DNA of 64,000 nucleotides, taken from contig NC_072894.1 in NCBI RefSeq assembly GCF_027943255.1, forward strand, positions 53,137,601 to 53,201,600, in the 5' to 3' direction. Below, in pieces: positions 1 through 12,163 of the stretch. Source of the DNA: Anastrepha obliqua. Its lineage: Eukaryota; Arthropoda; Insecta; Diptera; Tephritidae. The notes under the pieces are model-generated. The model was not told where the DNA came from. It ran no database searches and worked only from the letters and a program-made list of their open reading frames with translations. Every line of letters starts with the position of its first letter. The stretch's first letter is position 1. Made by a program: the position numbers and the translations under genes.

Positions 1-3000
1 AACAACTCCTCTTGCACAGCACGAATTATAAAGTTAGTAGCATCTTGCAATTCATTGGAACTCATAAATGAGCTAAATTTTTCTTTCCGTAAGGAACCTA
101 TGAATCTCAAGCAATAGGCTGCGGCACGCACCAATCGAGACCAGATAGACATGTGTTGTAACAAGGAGCCAAGGACGACATGATGTTCTGTTGATATAAG
201 AAAAAGTTTAGTAATACGTTGAATTTTATTCTTACGCTCTTCCAAGTTGTATTGAGGTATATTCACTAGCGAATGTGTTTGTGGCCAAAACTATTTTGCC
301 TTAGCAAGCCAACTTGGACCGTTCCACCAGATAGTTAAGGATTTCAACTCTAAAGGCAAGACCCCTCGTGACCCAGGATCCGCTGGATTGTCTGCAGACC
401 TAACATGATTCCACTGAGATCTTGTATAAGATGTTAAAATTTCAGATGTTCTGTTTGCCACGTACACTGACCACCGCCTTGGGAAGGCTGAAAGCCAATG
501 TAAAACAATTAGACTCCTCAATATCACATATCAATCCACATATAGATATTAGTACTGTCGAACTCAAATGCCTTTTTAACTTCGTTCATTAGTCGGCAAA
601 GAAGTACGGCGCCACATAGCTCAAGTCGTGGTAATGACACCGTTTTAAGGGGGGCTACGCGGCTTTTCGAAGCAACGAGCTGCGTGGAGATGCTACCATT
701 GTAATCTGATCGACAATATATAACTGCTGCATATGCATTTTGCGACGCGTCGCAGAAACCGTGGAGTTCATTGTGACCAAGTTTAAATATCGCCCTTCTG
801 GCAATTTTTAGTGTGTTCAGCAGTTCAAGTGTGCTCCTCAGATTAATCCAACGAGTAGCTATTTCCGCGGGTACCTCATCTGTCCATTCCAGTTTGACTA
901 ACCACAATTCTTGAAAAAGCATTTTAATCAGAACCGTTGTGGGGGTCAAAAACCCGAGGGGGTCGAATATACGAGCAGCATCAGCTAATATTGATTGTTT
1001 TGTTACCCTAGCTGTTGTAGAGGGTGATACGCAGAACTCAAATACATCGTTAGTTGGATTCCATTTCAATCCTAGCAGCTTCAACGGTTTCGCGGGCTCA
1101 AATGACATTGGAGACATTTCGCGCATATTTTCTGGAAGCGATTGTATTAGTTCAAAGCAGTTGCTACTCCACTTTCGTAGATTCATTCCAGCAGTTTTCA
1201 AAATAGCTATTAATTCATTATGTATTTTAAAAAGTTCAGCTACAGTTTCTGCCCCAGTCATCACGTCATCCATATAAAAATCCTTTAAAATTACCTGTGA
1301 CGCTAATGGGTAAGCGGCGATTGATGTACGAGCAAGTTCAATTAAGACTCTTACTGCCAAGTAAGGTGCACATGTTGTGCCATACGTCACTGTCTTCAAT
1401 CTGTAATGTTCGACTGGCTGATTAGGAGCGTTACGCCATAAAATACGTTGAAAATCTCTGTGGTAGTCATGCACCCAAATCATACGATACATTTTCTCTA
1501 CATCACCAGACATAAAAAATCGATGTCTACGAAATCTCAAAATAACGGAAAATAACTCACGCAAAAGCGATGGTCCAGGAAGCAAAGCTTCATTAAGTGA
1601 CGAATGATTACCCATGCTTGCAGACCCATCAAACACTACGCGAAGCTTTGTTGTTGTACTCTCGGCTTTGATTACAGGGTGATGTGGTAAGTAGCAACAT
1701 TCGGTGGATGGCTTTTTGATTTCGGCTTCCGGCACTCGCTCCATATGTTGCAATGCAAGATATTCTGCCATGAAGTTGGTATATTGTTCTTTCAATTTGG
1801 AATTACCTGCAAGTCTTCTTTCTGTTGCATTTAGTCGCTTTAGTGCGAGTTCGGCGGACTTGCCAAAGTTGTTCGATTTTGATTTGAATGGTAGCTCAAC
1901 AATGAATTTACCACCATCAGCCCTCGTATGTGTATTTAAAAATGACTTTTCTGCTTTGTCCTCTTCCTCTGTATACGGTAGTATACATTGAATTTCCTCT
2001 GTTTCCCAAAACTGTGAAAGTGCTTTATCGATATCGAAATTGTTGAAGAATACGCCTACGCTTCTTTTATTTACACGGCAAGTAAGGTCTCCGCCCACTA
2101 TCCACCCAAGTGTTGTCGAGAATGCTTTCAAATTTGGGATTTTGTCGTTGATCTTCTCACCCTTCAAAATTTCAAAGAATTTTTCGCTCCCTAAAAGAAT
2201 ATCAATGGGCGAAGGAATATAAAATGTCGGATCAGCCAGATCAAGTGAGAGAAATGATGAGTATTGTGCTTTATCAAGACGCTGCACCGGGACGGATGAA
2301 GAAATTGTTGGCATAATCAGAGCTTCGACATTGAATGAGTCACCATCCACCATGGAGGTTATATGAAAGGAGACCCAGCCATGGGAAACACCTGTAGCTA
2401 TGTTGTTCAAGCCATGTATTGGTATTCTTGAGTGCTGACGACGTAAACCCAAACGCTGCACGCAATTTTCGGAGATTATTGTTTTTTCCGAGCCGCTGTC
2501 TAATAACATGCGACACTGCTGTTGTTCACCATAACAATCAGTAACCTCACACACCGCTGTAGGAAGGAGGGTGTTGATTTCTGGCAATGCGTTGAAGTTG
2601 ACGGTCACCGCTTGCTCATCACGGTCTCGTTGTAGTGATGCCTCTGTAGTGTCTTGATGAAGGAGACTATGATGACGTTTGCGACAGATGCGGCAAGAGC
2701 GGCAATTGGCTGATATGTGTCCCACTCTTAGGCAGTTGAAGCAAATACGTTTACTGGCCACAAGGTCCCGTCGTTCCTTAACATCCAATCTAGAAAACGC
2801 GCTGCACTGAGGTAACTCGTGAGTATCATTGCACTTCACACAAGGCATTGACCTGGTTACTGTTGTTTGATGAGCCTTCACTGAGACTATGCGTTGGCGA
2901 GTAGGTGATGTTGTTGTCAGTACAGCAGACTCCAAGGCGAGACATGTGGTATCTAGAAAACTAAGGAACTCATTAATGGTAGGAAAATCAATATTAGATT

Positions 3001-3871
3001 TATGTAATTTAGTCCACTCTCTAGTGGTAGCTGGATCAAGCTTGGATAGTAAAAGATGTATAAGCCAGATATCGCGTTTCTCTGCCTCCTCTCCTAAGGC
3101 GCGTAATCCACGCAAAACCTCATCTGCGCCATCGTATATCTTACGCAAATTAATCGACGATTGACTAGTAGTAGTTGCCAAATTTATAAATTTAGTAATA
3201 TGCGTGTTAGCAATAACACCTAATTTGTTGTATCGAGAACATAGCTTACTCCAAGCCTCTGAGTAATTTTCGTTTGTTTCAGGAATATGCCCCACTAGTT
3301 CATATGCTGCTTCAGCCAAATAACTTTTTAACAGCTGGAACTTCTGGCAGGCAGTGTACACTGTGTTATTGTGAACTGCGCTGACAAAAGAGTCATGGAA
3401 TGCTTTCCATTCCGTAAGTTCACCACCAAATGCTTTTATTTTTAGCTTTGGCAAAAAACTTATATTAGGACTAGCCACTTGTCTTGCCAAATTTTGCAGG
3501 ATGTCAGTTTGTGATGATAAAATACTCGTTACTGCAGCATCTTGACGAGTTGACTCAAATGTAGCTGATGTAGCTGCCGTTAATCGAGAGTTTTCAGCTA
3601 TGTGTAACCGTAGTTTGCTTTTTATGCAGAGCATTCGCTCTTCAAATTCTTCCCAGTCTGCCTTGATCTCAACATGCATCCCTTCCTCGTCGTCGCTCTT
3701 CTCGATCATTACCCGAACAATGTCCTTGTATTCCACCCAAATCTCCTCCAGACGTTCCAAGCGACACTCCCAATCTTCAATGGGTTGATCGATGCCATTG
3801 CTATTCACAAACGTGCAAATGCGTGTAACAGCTCCCTTCAGCAATGCACGTTTAGACCTCAGTTTTTGCAT
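1..3871 (-). pseudogene. BEL/Pao retrotransposon Gag-Pol, partial and interrupted
   Basis: The main open frame (3871 to 524, 1115 codons) reads in BEL/Pao order. First is an N-terminal Gag region of the DUF1759 kind. Then come cysteine-rich knuckles (CVKC, CFNCLRVGHISANC), a retroviral-type aspartic protease (LLDSGSEKTII), a reverse transcriptase with FYMDDV at the catalytic site, and the start of RNase H (HGFCDASQNAYAAV). The frame ends at an in-frame stop near 524. The RNase H/linker homology resumes in another frame at 527-291 (VLHWLSAFPRRW, NPADPGSRG). A stop at 288-290 follows, after which the same frame stays open to the window edge. The break near 510-530 looks like a small insertion of about 14 bases. 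Integrase and the 3' LTR would lie left of the window. The family call is firm; the copy is inactive as written. Confidence 0.93.
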
Positions 3872-3967
3872 GTTGATTTACTGCAATTTAACCCGAACAG
3901 CGTGCGTTTTGCAGAACATATACTAAGAAACCCGTAAAAAACTCTGAATTTTATTATCTCGCGTCTG

Positions 3968-3985
3968 ATCCGGCTCGAAGGACCA
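3968..3985 (-). other. Primer binding site of the BEL/Pao element, tRNA-Tyr
   Basis: The 18 plus-strand bases equal the 3' end of a fly tRNA-Tyr including CCA (from memory of the CCTTCGA acceptor stem). On the minus strand this reads TGG plus the acceptor complement, as expected for a primer binding site. It lies about 100 bases upstream of the Gag start, and a TGTAAC-type LTR edge begins about 8 bases further on. Confidence 0.75.
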
Positions 3986-4200
3986 AAAATTATGTAACGG
4001 AATCGAAACAAAGTTAATTTTATTAAAAAACACCGGTATGATTTTTTGCGAGACCAAGCAACACTTTGTTCTGCGCACTTATGCTGTCCAACTTCGATTG
4101 AAATACATCGCTAGCCTCAACGCATACGCAGCCTCATATAGCTGTAATAAGTGGCGTGATATTTCTCTCTATGTACACTAAACCGGTTTTTAATACATAA

Positions 4201-4308
4201 ATGCACATAAAGGTAAAGGATGTGGCGCGTGGTTACATGCACATAGAGGTAAAGGGTGTGGCGCGTGGTTACATGCACATAAAGGTAAAGGGTGTGACGC
4301 GTGGTTAC
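4201..4308 (+). repeat. Three 36-bp tandem repeats
   Basis: Three near-identical 36-bp units begin at 4201, 4237 and 4273, each starting ATGCACATA and ending GCGTGGTTAC, with four single-base differences in total. The array abuts the broken 3' end of the mariner gene. The matching open frame is a by-product of a unit length divisible by three. Confidence 0.95.
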
Positions 4309-4679
4309 TGTACAGGTACCAAACGAGATTTGACTTTTCGTAGACCCAAATGGTCTTTCAAAATGGTTTTCACAGATCCTTCTGATATTCCGATCATATC
4401 AGTAAGGTCTTTAACAGTCCACCGATTATTTTTGAGCACTAACTCCTTCACTTTATTGACGTGTTGGTCATCTGTTAACGTGGATGGTCGTCCGGAGGGC
4501 TCCAAGTCATCAACACGTTCTCGACCCTCTTTGAAGTCTTTGTACCACTTACAAACATTTTTCTGCGACATGGTCGAATCACCAAATGCCTTCTGCAACA
4601 TTCTAAACGTTTCCGCAGCCGAAATTTCATTCCGCAAACAAAATTTGATGGCACTTCTCTGCTCAATCAAATCAGACAT
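4305..4679 (-). pseudogene. mariner transposase, N-terminal fragment
   Basis: The frame begins at the ATG at 4679-4677 (MSDLIEQRSAIKFCLRN) and carries the bipartite helix-turn-helix DNA-binding region of mariner transposases. This includes a first helix-turn-helix with NVCKWYKDFKEG, the linker DLEPSGRPST, and a second one with ISEGSVKTILKDHLGLRKV. It stops right after the conserved KVxSRLVP block, so the whole DDD catalytic domain is missing. The 36-bp tandem array replaces it. The open frame extends upstream of this ATG, but the added residues do not look like the family. Confidence 0.88.
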
Positions 4680-5180
4680 TGTAAAAATCGAAAAATGCAC
4701 TCTTGGTCGTTTGGTAAACACAAGCGTAAATATATTACTGATAATGACATTCACATAAAAGTTGGCCCAGATGTTATTAACAGTGCTGCCAACTCATGAA
4801 AAAAATAACTAGAGCGAAATTTTAATCCCGCGAACTTTGACAAATAAATTCACCTTACTTTTTGCCCACAGTAGTAGATCTTCTGTAGAAGAGTAAGAAA
4901 GACAGAGCTAACGTGCGGTCTGCGCATGCCTGTACTCTCCGAGTTACTCTTACTGATTTCGGGAGTCTACGACTTACTCTTTCGAATTCGAACTTGCTCG
5001 GGCACGCGGCACTGCAGAACGAATAGAAGGCTAAAACGTTTTCAGGGTAGTTGCATTCTCACTTTGTATAGTCTTTACACATGCGTAGATACTACAAGTC
5101 TCATATACGCAAATTTACTCTATTCAATGTTCATATAAGATGAAATAATTTTCATATAAGATGTAATTTTGTTAATTACA

Positions 5181-5883
5181 ATAAAATAATCAAAACATAA
5201 ATTTTGAAATTATTTTACGGAACAAAATTTTGGTAAATAAAGAAGGAATTTATCATTACCATAATTTCATTTATAAAATTTTATCGATTAAAGTACAATT
5301 CACAACAAAAATGAACTAAAAAAAACCAAACTGGAACTTTACATCTCGTTTTGATTGTGTCAATATAATCCACGGTCTCCTTTTTCTGTGCTGAGAGTAT
5401 CTATTCCATGTCAAGGCCAATGCTGGCCTTTCTTTGGACATATAGTCGGTAAAGAAGAAATTAAATATAACACAATTAAATCGGACTATAAATCACTGCC
5501 TGAATGACAACAATAATTTGCATTCAGAAAAACAAGGCTCGACCTTCAATCAATGATCTATATGGGAAAAAGTATGTAACATATTGATTATGTCAGTATA
5601 TTTTGTTGTTACCTCTCCGTTTCAGGAGTGGGGTAGCCGTTTCTCAGGCTCCCTCCACGAAGCAAGTTCTTCATCCCGATTACTTCTTTATCACGGCCGA
5701 TAACTGCATAGCTTTAGACTCACAATCGATAAGAAAGGAATTAAATATAACACGAATATATCGAATCATTAATTCACTGACTGCAATGATAACAATAATT
5801 TTCATTCATAATAAAAAATAGTTAAAAAAAAAATAAAAAACACGCTTTTTTGCTAATCGAACTAAAAAGTAGAACATAAAAAT
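5181..5883. other. AT-rich spacer with a diverged internal duplication
   Basis: No gene recognised. Two diverged copies of an ~85-bp stretch are visible at about 5450-5535 and 5728-5812 (shared GAAATTAAATATAACAC and ACAACAATAATTT-like blocks). The short frame at 5603-5821 has no family signature. Confidence 0.5.
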
Positions 5884-6360
5884 AAAGTTTAAAAAAACTA
5901 AAAAACACGCTTTTATTGCCAATCGAACTAAAAAGTAGAAAATAAATTGTAATGAGAAAGAGACCTATAATGAAGTAATAGCAAATCGAACGATTAGTCA
6001 TAGTCAACTACCTCAGAACAGAATTATAACAAAAATTAAGATACAAATAGAATAATTCAAATTAGAGTTAAAAGCGTTGGATGTATTTTGCTTCACTTTC
6101 ATAACCTTTTGTACATAGGTAGTTGCCAATAGAATGATTGTAATATTTACTATATCAAGCATCCCACGCTTTTAACTCTTATTTGAATTACTCTATTTGT
6201 ATCTTAATTTTTGTTATAATTCTGTTCTGAGGTAGTTGACTATGACTGATCCTTCGATTTGCTATTACTTCATTATAGGTATCTTTCTCATTACAATTTA
6301 TTTTCTACTTTTTAGTTCGATTGGCAATAAAAGCGTGTTTTTTAGTTTTTTTAAACCTTT
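5884..6360. mobile_element. Short foldback (hairpin) element
   Basis: Two inverted arms of about 195 bp, 5884-6080 and 6163-6360, flank an ~80-bp spacer. The outer tips read AAGTTTAAAAAAACTA against TAGTTTTTTTAAACCTT and the inner ends pair at AGAGTTAAAAGCG. Arm identity is high but not perfect. An extra partial copy of the outer arm lies at 5820-5883. It has no coding capacity, so it is most likely a foldback-type miniature element; the family is unknown. Confidence 0.75.
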
Positions 6361-7797
6361 TTTATTTGATCATAGGGTACATATATGCGGCTTTGCGAAC
6401 AGAAATATGTGATTCGCTGGAATTGTTCAAGGAATCTAAGTCGCATTAACTCGCGACCGTCGAACAGTTAGAAGACATATTTACATACATACATATAAGG
6501 GTGCATACATACATACGGAGCCGCGGCCACTCGACATGACAAAAATTCAAGATTTATCAAATATTGGCAAATAATTCCACTCGAAATATTCCAATATTGA
6601 CTATTTTCGAATGGTCGCGAAAATTGGCATATGGGCGGCTCGTTTTATGAATGAAATTGAAATATGAGCTCGAACTTATGAATGAACTTTTTGTTTTTGT
6701 TCTAAATTGTTCAGCGCCGTCGCTGATAGAATCATTTCCGCTGTGACTGCGTCTACGAATGTATTTTGTTTTTGTAGTCGCTAGGCTTAGATTTTAGCTT
6801 TGGGCGACATTCGCATGTAAGGTATGTGTTTTTGTTGTATTCTAGAACATTTTAGAATGTGTGGTGGCAAAGCGCGTTGTGCTTGCTGTTGCTTTTGCGT
6901 CTATCAAAGTATTGTGTTTTTGTAAGTACAATATTAGGAATAGCGACTGGTGAAAGACAAAAGTACACGGAAGCAAGAAGGGAGCGCTGTGCTCGCGCAT
7001 ATATGTATGCATGAACGTATGAACGTGCATGGATGTAGTAACATATGAATACAATTATTTTGTAGGAAGTTTAGAAGGCAAGTAGGTATACTCGTATATG
7101 TACATATGTATATATGCTAGGACATAAAGTGGGTATACATATATACATACATAGAGCAGAATTGTTTTTGCACTTGTTAGGAAGAAACCCGTTCACTAGT
7201 GCGTATGTGTATTTGATTTCTTGTAAGAATGTGATGTGCGCTGACATGTGTACATACATAAGTCAAGGTTATTTGGGCATACTTGCATATATGATATGAT
7301 GTTCTTGCGCTTGTGCATTATTGTTTTTCATATACAAATGTACATACATACATATGTATGTAAATGCTGTCGAATACATAAACTATAAATTGACATACAA
7401 TATAAAACAAGTGTTGATTTATCTTAAACCGTTCTTTTTTTCTGAATGCAAATACCTCCTATTGATATGTACATACATATTATGTACTTATGTATATTAT
7501 CATATACCATCATTTATTTACATATAAAGTATACGTTCCTTTATGTACATACATATGCGTGTAATGAAAAACTTCATGACTTTCAGAACTTTATTAAAAT
7601 TTATTCGCGTCGCGCGCATGCACAAAACCTTTTGTTCACAACGCAGGCGCAGAAATAAACGCTCTGCGTATTTATCCTCCCCACGTGACTCGCCATCAAT
7701 TCTCGGTGCAAATTTTTTTTTTTTTCGTTTTTAAATTTTTTTTTTAATGTAATCGTAAAAAAAATTTTAATTTTTTCGAAGAAATAAATGGTAGTAC
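6361..7797 (-). repeat. Arm of a dispersed non-coding repeat, inverted relative to 14900-22056
   Basis: This stretch reappears in reverse orientation in pieces at 14970-15399, 17084-17498 and 21997-22056, and in part at 41690-42205. It includes the block GCCGCGGCCACTCGAC near 6531, also found at 20398, 24583 and 42080. It is full of TACATACATATG-type words. No coding sequence is recognised; the short frames are chance. Confidence 0.7.
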
Positions 7798-8063
7798 CAG
7801 AGAATGTTAATGCAATGAGAAGGTGCAAATGTTACTGTGAGCTTCTTTTAGTACAATTGAGATTTGAAAGATTTGTAATAAGGTCATTTAGCACACCGAG
7901 TTTATAGACACCTCACTGACTTTTGCCCACACAAAAATTAGAAACACCACACATCTTTCACCTCAACACACAACACATTTCTCACCTCGACATTAAACCA
8001 ATTAAATTTTTACTATTCTCGTATTTTTGAAATAATAAGCGAATACGTAAAATTTATTACATA
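7798..8063 (+). mobile_element. Terminal fragment of a CAGAGAATG-type non-autonomous element
   Basis: From CAGAGAATGTTAATG at 7798 the sequence matches 38345-38602 almost base for base. It is therefore the left end of a second copy of the large element annotated at 38345-45993. Its right terminus is not found. The bases before it are GTAGTAC, and no partner duplication is visible. The match breaks off where the composite insertion at about 8064 begins. Confidence 0.8.
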
Positions 8064-8124
8064 TTTTGACGTGATAACGTCTTATAATTCGATTTAACAG
8101 GCTGCACGCACGAAAAAATGTGTC

Positions 8125-8274
8125 GTTACCTTGCTCATTACTGTTCATATGTAGTTACCTTGCTCACATTAGTGTTACCTTGCTCATTACTGTTCATATG
8201 TAGTTACCTTGCTCATATTAGTGTTACCTTGCTCATTACTGTTCATATGTAGTTACCTTGCTCATATTAGTGTT
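8125..8274 (+). repeat. 49-bp minisatellite (GTTACCTTGCTCATTACTG unit)
   Basis: About three copies of a 49-bp unit, itself made of two related halves that both begin GTTACCTTGCTCAT. The array continues with a fourth partial copy at 11827-11868, on the far side of the Sola2 insertion. The transposon thus landed inside the array. Confidence 0.92.
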
Positions 8275-8783
8275 GAGTCAAACCACGTCAAGTGGGCCCC
8301 GAATTTTCCATCAAATTCCCGATTTTAAAATCAAATGCATTTTTGGATAGAGAATTTGTCACATAATAATTGCTGTGAATAGTTTTTTTTTATTTCGCTT
8401 TTTGTTTAAGTTATTAACAATTGAATTTTTTTGCATGATATTCTTGTAAAATCAATATCTCAGAAACTACAAGTGATAATTTGATGAAATTTATTTCTGT
8501 TACAAAAAAATGTTTACTCTACCGATTTAACGTTCAAATACTGTGTATTTGTTGAAACAATAATTTTTAACAATAATTTTTATGAAAAATCGCAATTATT
8601 TTTGCGTTCTTCACGCTCTAAATGGACAATATTACAGTCAGATTAAGCGCACAATGCTCACCTTTAATAATCTGTAAAAAAAACTTTGTTCATCCAATCC
8701 GTTCTGAAGATATCGAATTTTTTGTCAGTCGAGGCACTACGCACGAAAACGAACTTGCATGAATATGGCTGTACAGAGTCGTA
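8275..8783 (+). repeat. Left terminal inverted repeat of the Sola2 element
   Basis: These 509 bp pair with 11318-11826 in inverted orientation. The only difference I noticed lies near 8540 (AAATACTG here against AAAGACTG). Homology stops after GTACAGAGTCGTA. Confidence 0.93.
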
Positions 8784-8980
8784 TCCGTTCTGAAGATATC
8801 GAATTTTTTGTGCAACGCGACGCGCTTCACAGTTGGCCTTGCATTGTCCCATGGGATCATACGCTAAAACGTATAGCACTTAAAACAGACATACAAAAGG
8901 ATTAAGGATTCAAAAGTGAGGTGTTTCATTACTAGAATTTTTATTACATACATCAATATCTACATGAAAACATACAAAAT

Positions 8981-11228
8981 TTAATTAGTAATAATAGTCT
9001 CGAAACAAGATGTGTCCTCGGAGAAGATTTTACTTCGAATCTTTTTGTTACTTGCAGGTTCGAAGTGATGAAATTGCCGCGTTTTTTTGATAGCTATTGC
9101 CTCATTGAAGCGTTTGGAAATTTTTTTTTCATGTGCATCATGATCTTTTTGCGAACAAAAAACAAAATCTATCGATTTAAACGCACCTTTGGCCCACTCG
9201 AAAAGAGCTTTAGCATCGCGAATATGATTGCCAGCAACACGCTGCATACTTGCTTTTCGAGCTAGTCTTTTAACTGCTCCGCCGACACCATCGCAAGCTC
9301 CCTTGCCATGGGAAGTCGCGAAGAAATTCCATTCAGCTTCGATTCCGAAATCTTTTTTGTGGTAATATAGGTTCAAAAAGTTAGATTTATTCTTGTACTG
9401 CGATGCAGCTCCATCAGAAAAATAAGAGAACTTTTTTATATTTCTGGATCCAAATTTGCTTTTAAGATATTTAACAAGTCTTGTGTTGAATAAGTGAACC
9501 GAACTTGTATCGTGGGTTAGTTTTTCAGAAATGATGACAAGGCTTAAATGATGCTGTTTACCATCGATACAATAGTAAATTACATACGGATGAATGGTCA
9601 CTTGGGTATTTGACCAGTGATGAGCTTGGATCGCATCTTGCACTTGAATTGTGTAGTTTTCTGCAAAATCTAACGTGACAACGAATTCCCCATCACTTGC
9701 AGTATTTTTTTTTCAACAAAGTAAGCTGCTTGGGCTTTTGATAAAAAGTCATGCTTTAACACGGATGCTAGATCTTTGCTTAACTTTTTCAAAAACTCAG
9801 CTATCTTATCCGTCGTTTGTACTATATCACAACTGCAAAAAAAAGTGTACAAGAAATTGCACTGCTAATTCATTTAAAATTTTTTAGTTACCGATCAGTG
9901 TTGATCCATTGAGTAAACGTGACTTCTTCAACGTTATTTTTAGTCAATATTTCTTGCAGTTCATCAATGATCGGGGCCACTCCAGGACATTTTTTACATT
10001 CCCCAAAATAACAAACTGACGTTGATATTTTGCACACAGCACGCTTTATGTAATCGCCCATAGATTCTTTAAAGGCGATCTTACGTTTGCAAAGTTCTTG
10101 CTTGATTCCATATATTTTTAGAGCCACATTTTGATGTATTTTGCAAACACATACATTGTGCGTGCCGTTTTGGTCTGCAAGAATACATTGATGGGGTCTG
10201 AGATATCGAAATTTTGATAAACCAATCTGAATGTCAGGATACTCTATTTTAAAGTGTTCATATAAATCCACCAAATTGTAAAGTAACAGTCTCTTCTGCG
10301 GTTTCAATTTCTTTCCATTTTCATAAACAGTTACACAATCTTTCATTCCAGGTAACAACCTGCTGCAATAGTCTGATAAATAGAAAGCTTTAACTTTTTC
10401 AATAGTTGAGTTCGGAATACGTTTTCCGCGCTTCTTATCAGGCACAGATCCAAACCCACTTTTCTTTTTCAATTGTTTGGCTTTTGATGCCATCCTTTTC
10501 GAAATACTAAATGTTTCACGCATTTGTTTCGATGTTACCTCATCTGGTACCGTTGTTAAAATTTGAATTTTATCATTTGTATTTTTTTTCTGACGTAAAG
10601 CAGACTTTATATTCTCCACAAATGCTGAATTCAATTTTTTTTTTCCTTGTTGAATATTAACTCTCGCGGTATTTTTTTTTTCGTTGATGATTTCTACTAT
10701 TATCTCTGTGACATTCATATCACTTAATTTTGAAAAACGTCGTTTTTTTATTGGCGGTTCACCAAGTTCCTGTAAAATATTGTTCACCTTTTCTAATTTT
10801 AGGTTATTCTGAATTTCCTGGTTCAAAATTAGCTTCACTATCCGAACATTCTTCTGCATCAGAGGAATCTTCAGACTCGTTTTCTGCTCCTTGGCCAGCA
10901 CTAGAAAAAATTAATCAAAATTTTCTGTCACAAATTTTAAGAACTAATTGACTTTATTTGTCTAAATAATAACTATTCAATACACAATATATGTATATAA
11001 ATATCAAGATTATACCCACTGTGGACTTGGACGTATATACGCTGCACTTTCAGTAACACTTCCATCTCTATATATCTTCATACGACATGATTTGCAAATG
11101 TATTTACCGATATATTGTTTGAATTTTACATCCCAGTGAGCGGTTATTTGGAATAAATTATGTCGTACGCAATTATGACCTTTTTTCCCCAACGGATTGC
11201 AACACTCATCAGGTCGAACCATTTTCAT
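8981..11228 (-). pseudogene. Sola2-like transposase, three exons, frame-broken
   Basis: Exon 1 (11228 to 11016) encodes a cysteine-rich N terminus (DECCNPLGKK, CKSCRMKI). A 115-bp intron (11015-10901) precedes exon 2 (10900-9892), which has a basic region and LRPHQCILADQNGTHNVC. A 59-bp GT-AG intron (9891-9833) precedes exon 3 (9832-8981). Exon 3 carries the hallmark catalytic block FSDGAASQYKNK and ATSHGKGACDGVGG. Two breaks are visible. One lies near 10805, between an acidic stretch and the exon 2 frame. The other is a one-base slip at the T9 run 9705-9713 just before the first catalytic aspartate block. The introns are inferred from splice signals and family continuity. In Sola transposons the product would cut and paste the element. 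Confidence 0.85.
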
Positions 11229-11317
11229 AACAATATATAATAATTTTTTTCTAACCTCAAAGCACAGACAACATACTAGGAATCACAGCACACTGACACT
11301 AGAAGTTGCGGCGACTG

Positions 11318-11826
11318 TACGACTCTGTACAGCCATATTCATGCAAGTTCGTTTTCGTGCGTAGTGCCTCGACTGACAAAAAATTCGATATCTTCAGAAC
11401 GGATTGGATGAACAAAGTTTTTTTTACAGATTATTAAAGGTGAGCATTGTGCGCTTAATCTGACTGTAATATTGTCCATTTAGAGCGTGAAGAACGCAAA
11501 AATAATTGCGATTTTTCATAAAAATTATTGTTAAAAATTATTGTTTCAACAAATACACAGTCTTTGAACGTTAAATCGGTAGAGTAAACATTTTTTTGTA
11601 ACAGAAATAAATTTCATCAAATTATCACTTGTAGTTTCTGAGATATTGATTTTACAAGAATATCATGCAAAAAAATTCAATTGTTAATAACTTAAACAAA
11701 AAGCGAAATAAAAAAAAACTATTCACAGCAATTATTATGTGACAAATTCTCTATCCAAAAATGCATTTGATTTTAAAATCGGGAATTTGATGGAAAATTC
11801 GGGGCCCACTTGACGTGGTTTGACTC
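11318..11826 (-). repeat. Right terminal inverted repeat of the Sola2 element
   Basis: Reverse complement of 8275-8783. It ends in TTTGACTC directly before the TGTT duplication. The inner edge is TACGACTCTGTAC. Confidence 0.93.
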
Positions 11827-11868
11827 TGTTACCTTGCTCATTACTGTTCATATGTAGTTACCTTGCTC

Positions 11869-12163
11869 ATTGCATTGAATGAACTGCAAGCGAAAGAGCG
11901 GAAGGAACGACAAAGCAAACAAAGCAAACGAACGGCAACGTTCGACATCTTGCTCTCCCCTACTTAAGTGAGCGTATATATGTATGTATGTATATGCGCA
12001 TATGTACATATATAAATTCACGTATTTGTATTGGCATATGCCTTCTTATTGATTATTATTATTTTGATTTACTTGAAGAATTTCAAATAAAACCAAGTTT
12101 GTTAATAATACCTGTTGTTTTAATGTTATTATTATTAAAAAATGTATGGTAATATTTACCATA
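11869..12163. other. Non-coding stretch of the composite insertion
   Basis: Purine-rich sequence (GAAAGAGCGGAAGGAACGAC) followed by AT-rich DNA with TATGTATG words. No gene or known element end seen. Confidence 0.5.

Larger units (their letters stand above)
3994..5180 (-). mobile_element. Candidate 5' LTR of the BEL/Pao element, interrupted by a mariner relic
   Basis: The LTR edge next to the primer site is inferred at 3994 (plus strand TGTAAC, so the minus-strand LTR ends in GTTACA). The distal edge is uncertain. The sequence to about 5180 (ending TTAATTACA) is the best guess. If so, the 36-bp repeats and the mariner fragment at 4201-4760 sit inside the LTR. The matching 3' LTR lies outside the window, so the limits cannot be confirmed. 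Confidence 0.3.
8275..11826 (-). mobile_element. Sola2-type DNA transposon with 509-bp terminal inverted repeats
   Basis: The element starts GAGTCAAACCACGTCAAG and ends with the exact reverse complement. It is flanked by TGTT at 8271-8274 and 11827-11830. Removing it and one TGTT restores the 49-bp minisatellite, so the 4-bp target duplication is well supported. The interior carries one spliced transposase gene on the minus strand. Four-base duplications and the transposase signature fit the Sola superfamily, Sola2 group. The near-identical ends suggest a young insertion. Confidence 0.87.

Noticed and set aside
4201..4758. 185-codon plus-strand frame beginning MHIKVKDVARGY
   Set aside because: Reads through the 36-bp repeats and antisense of the mariner fragment; no independent signature.
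8125..8274. CRISPR-like repeat array
   Set aside because: Direct tandem repeats without unique spacers, in a eukaryotic transposon context; a minisatellite.
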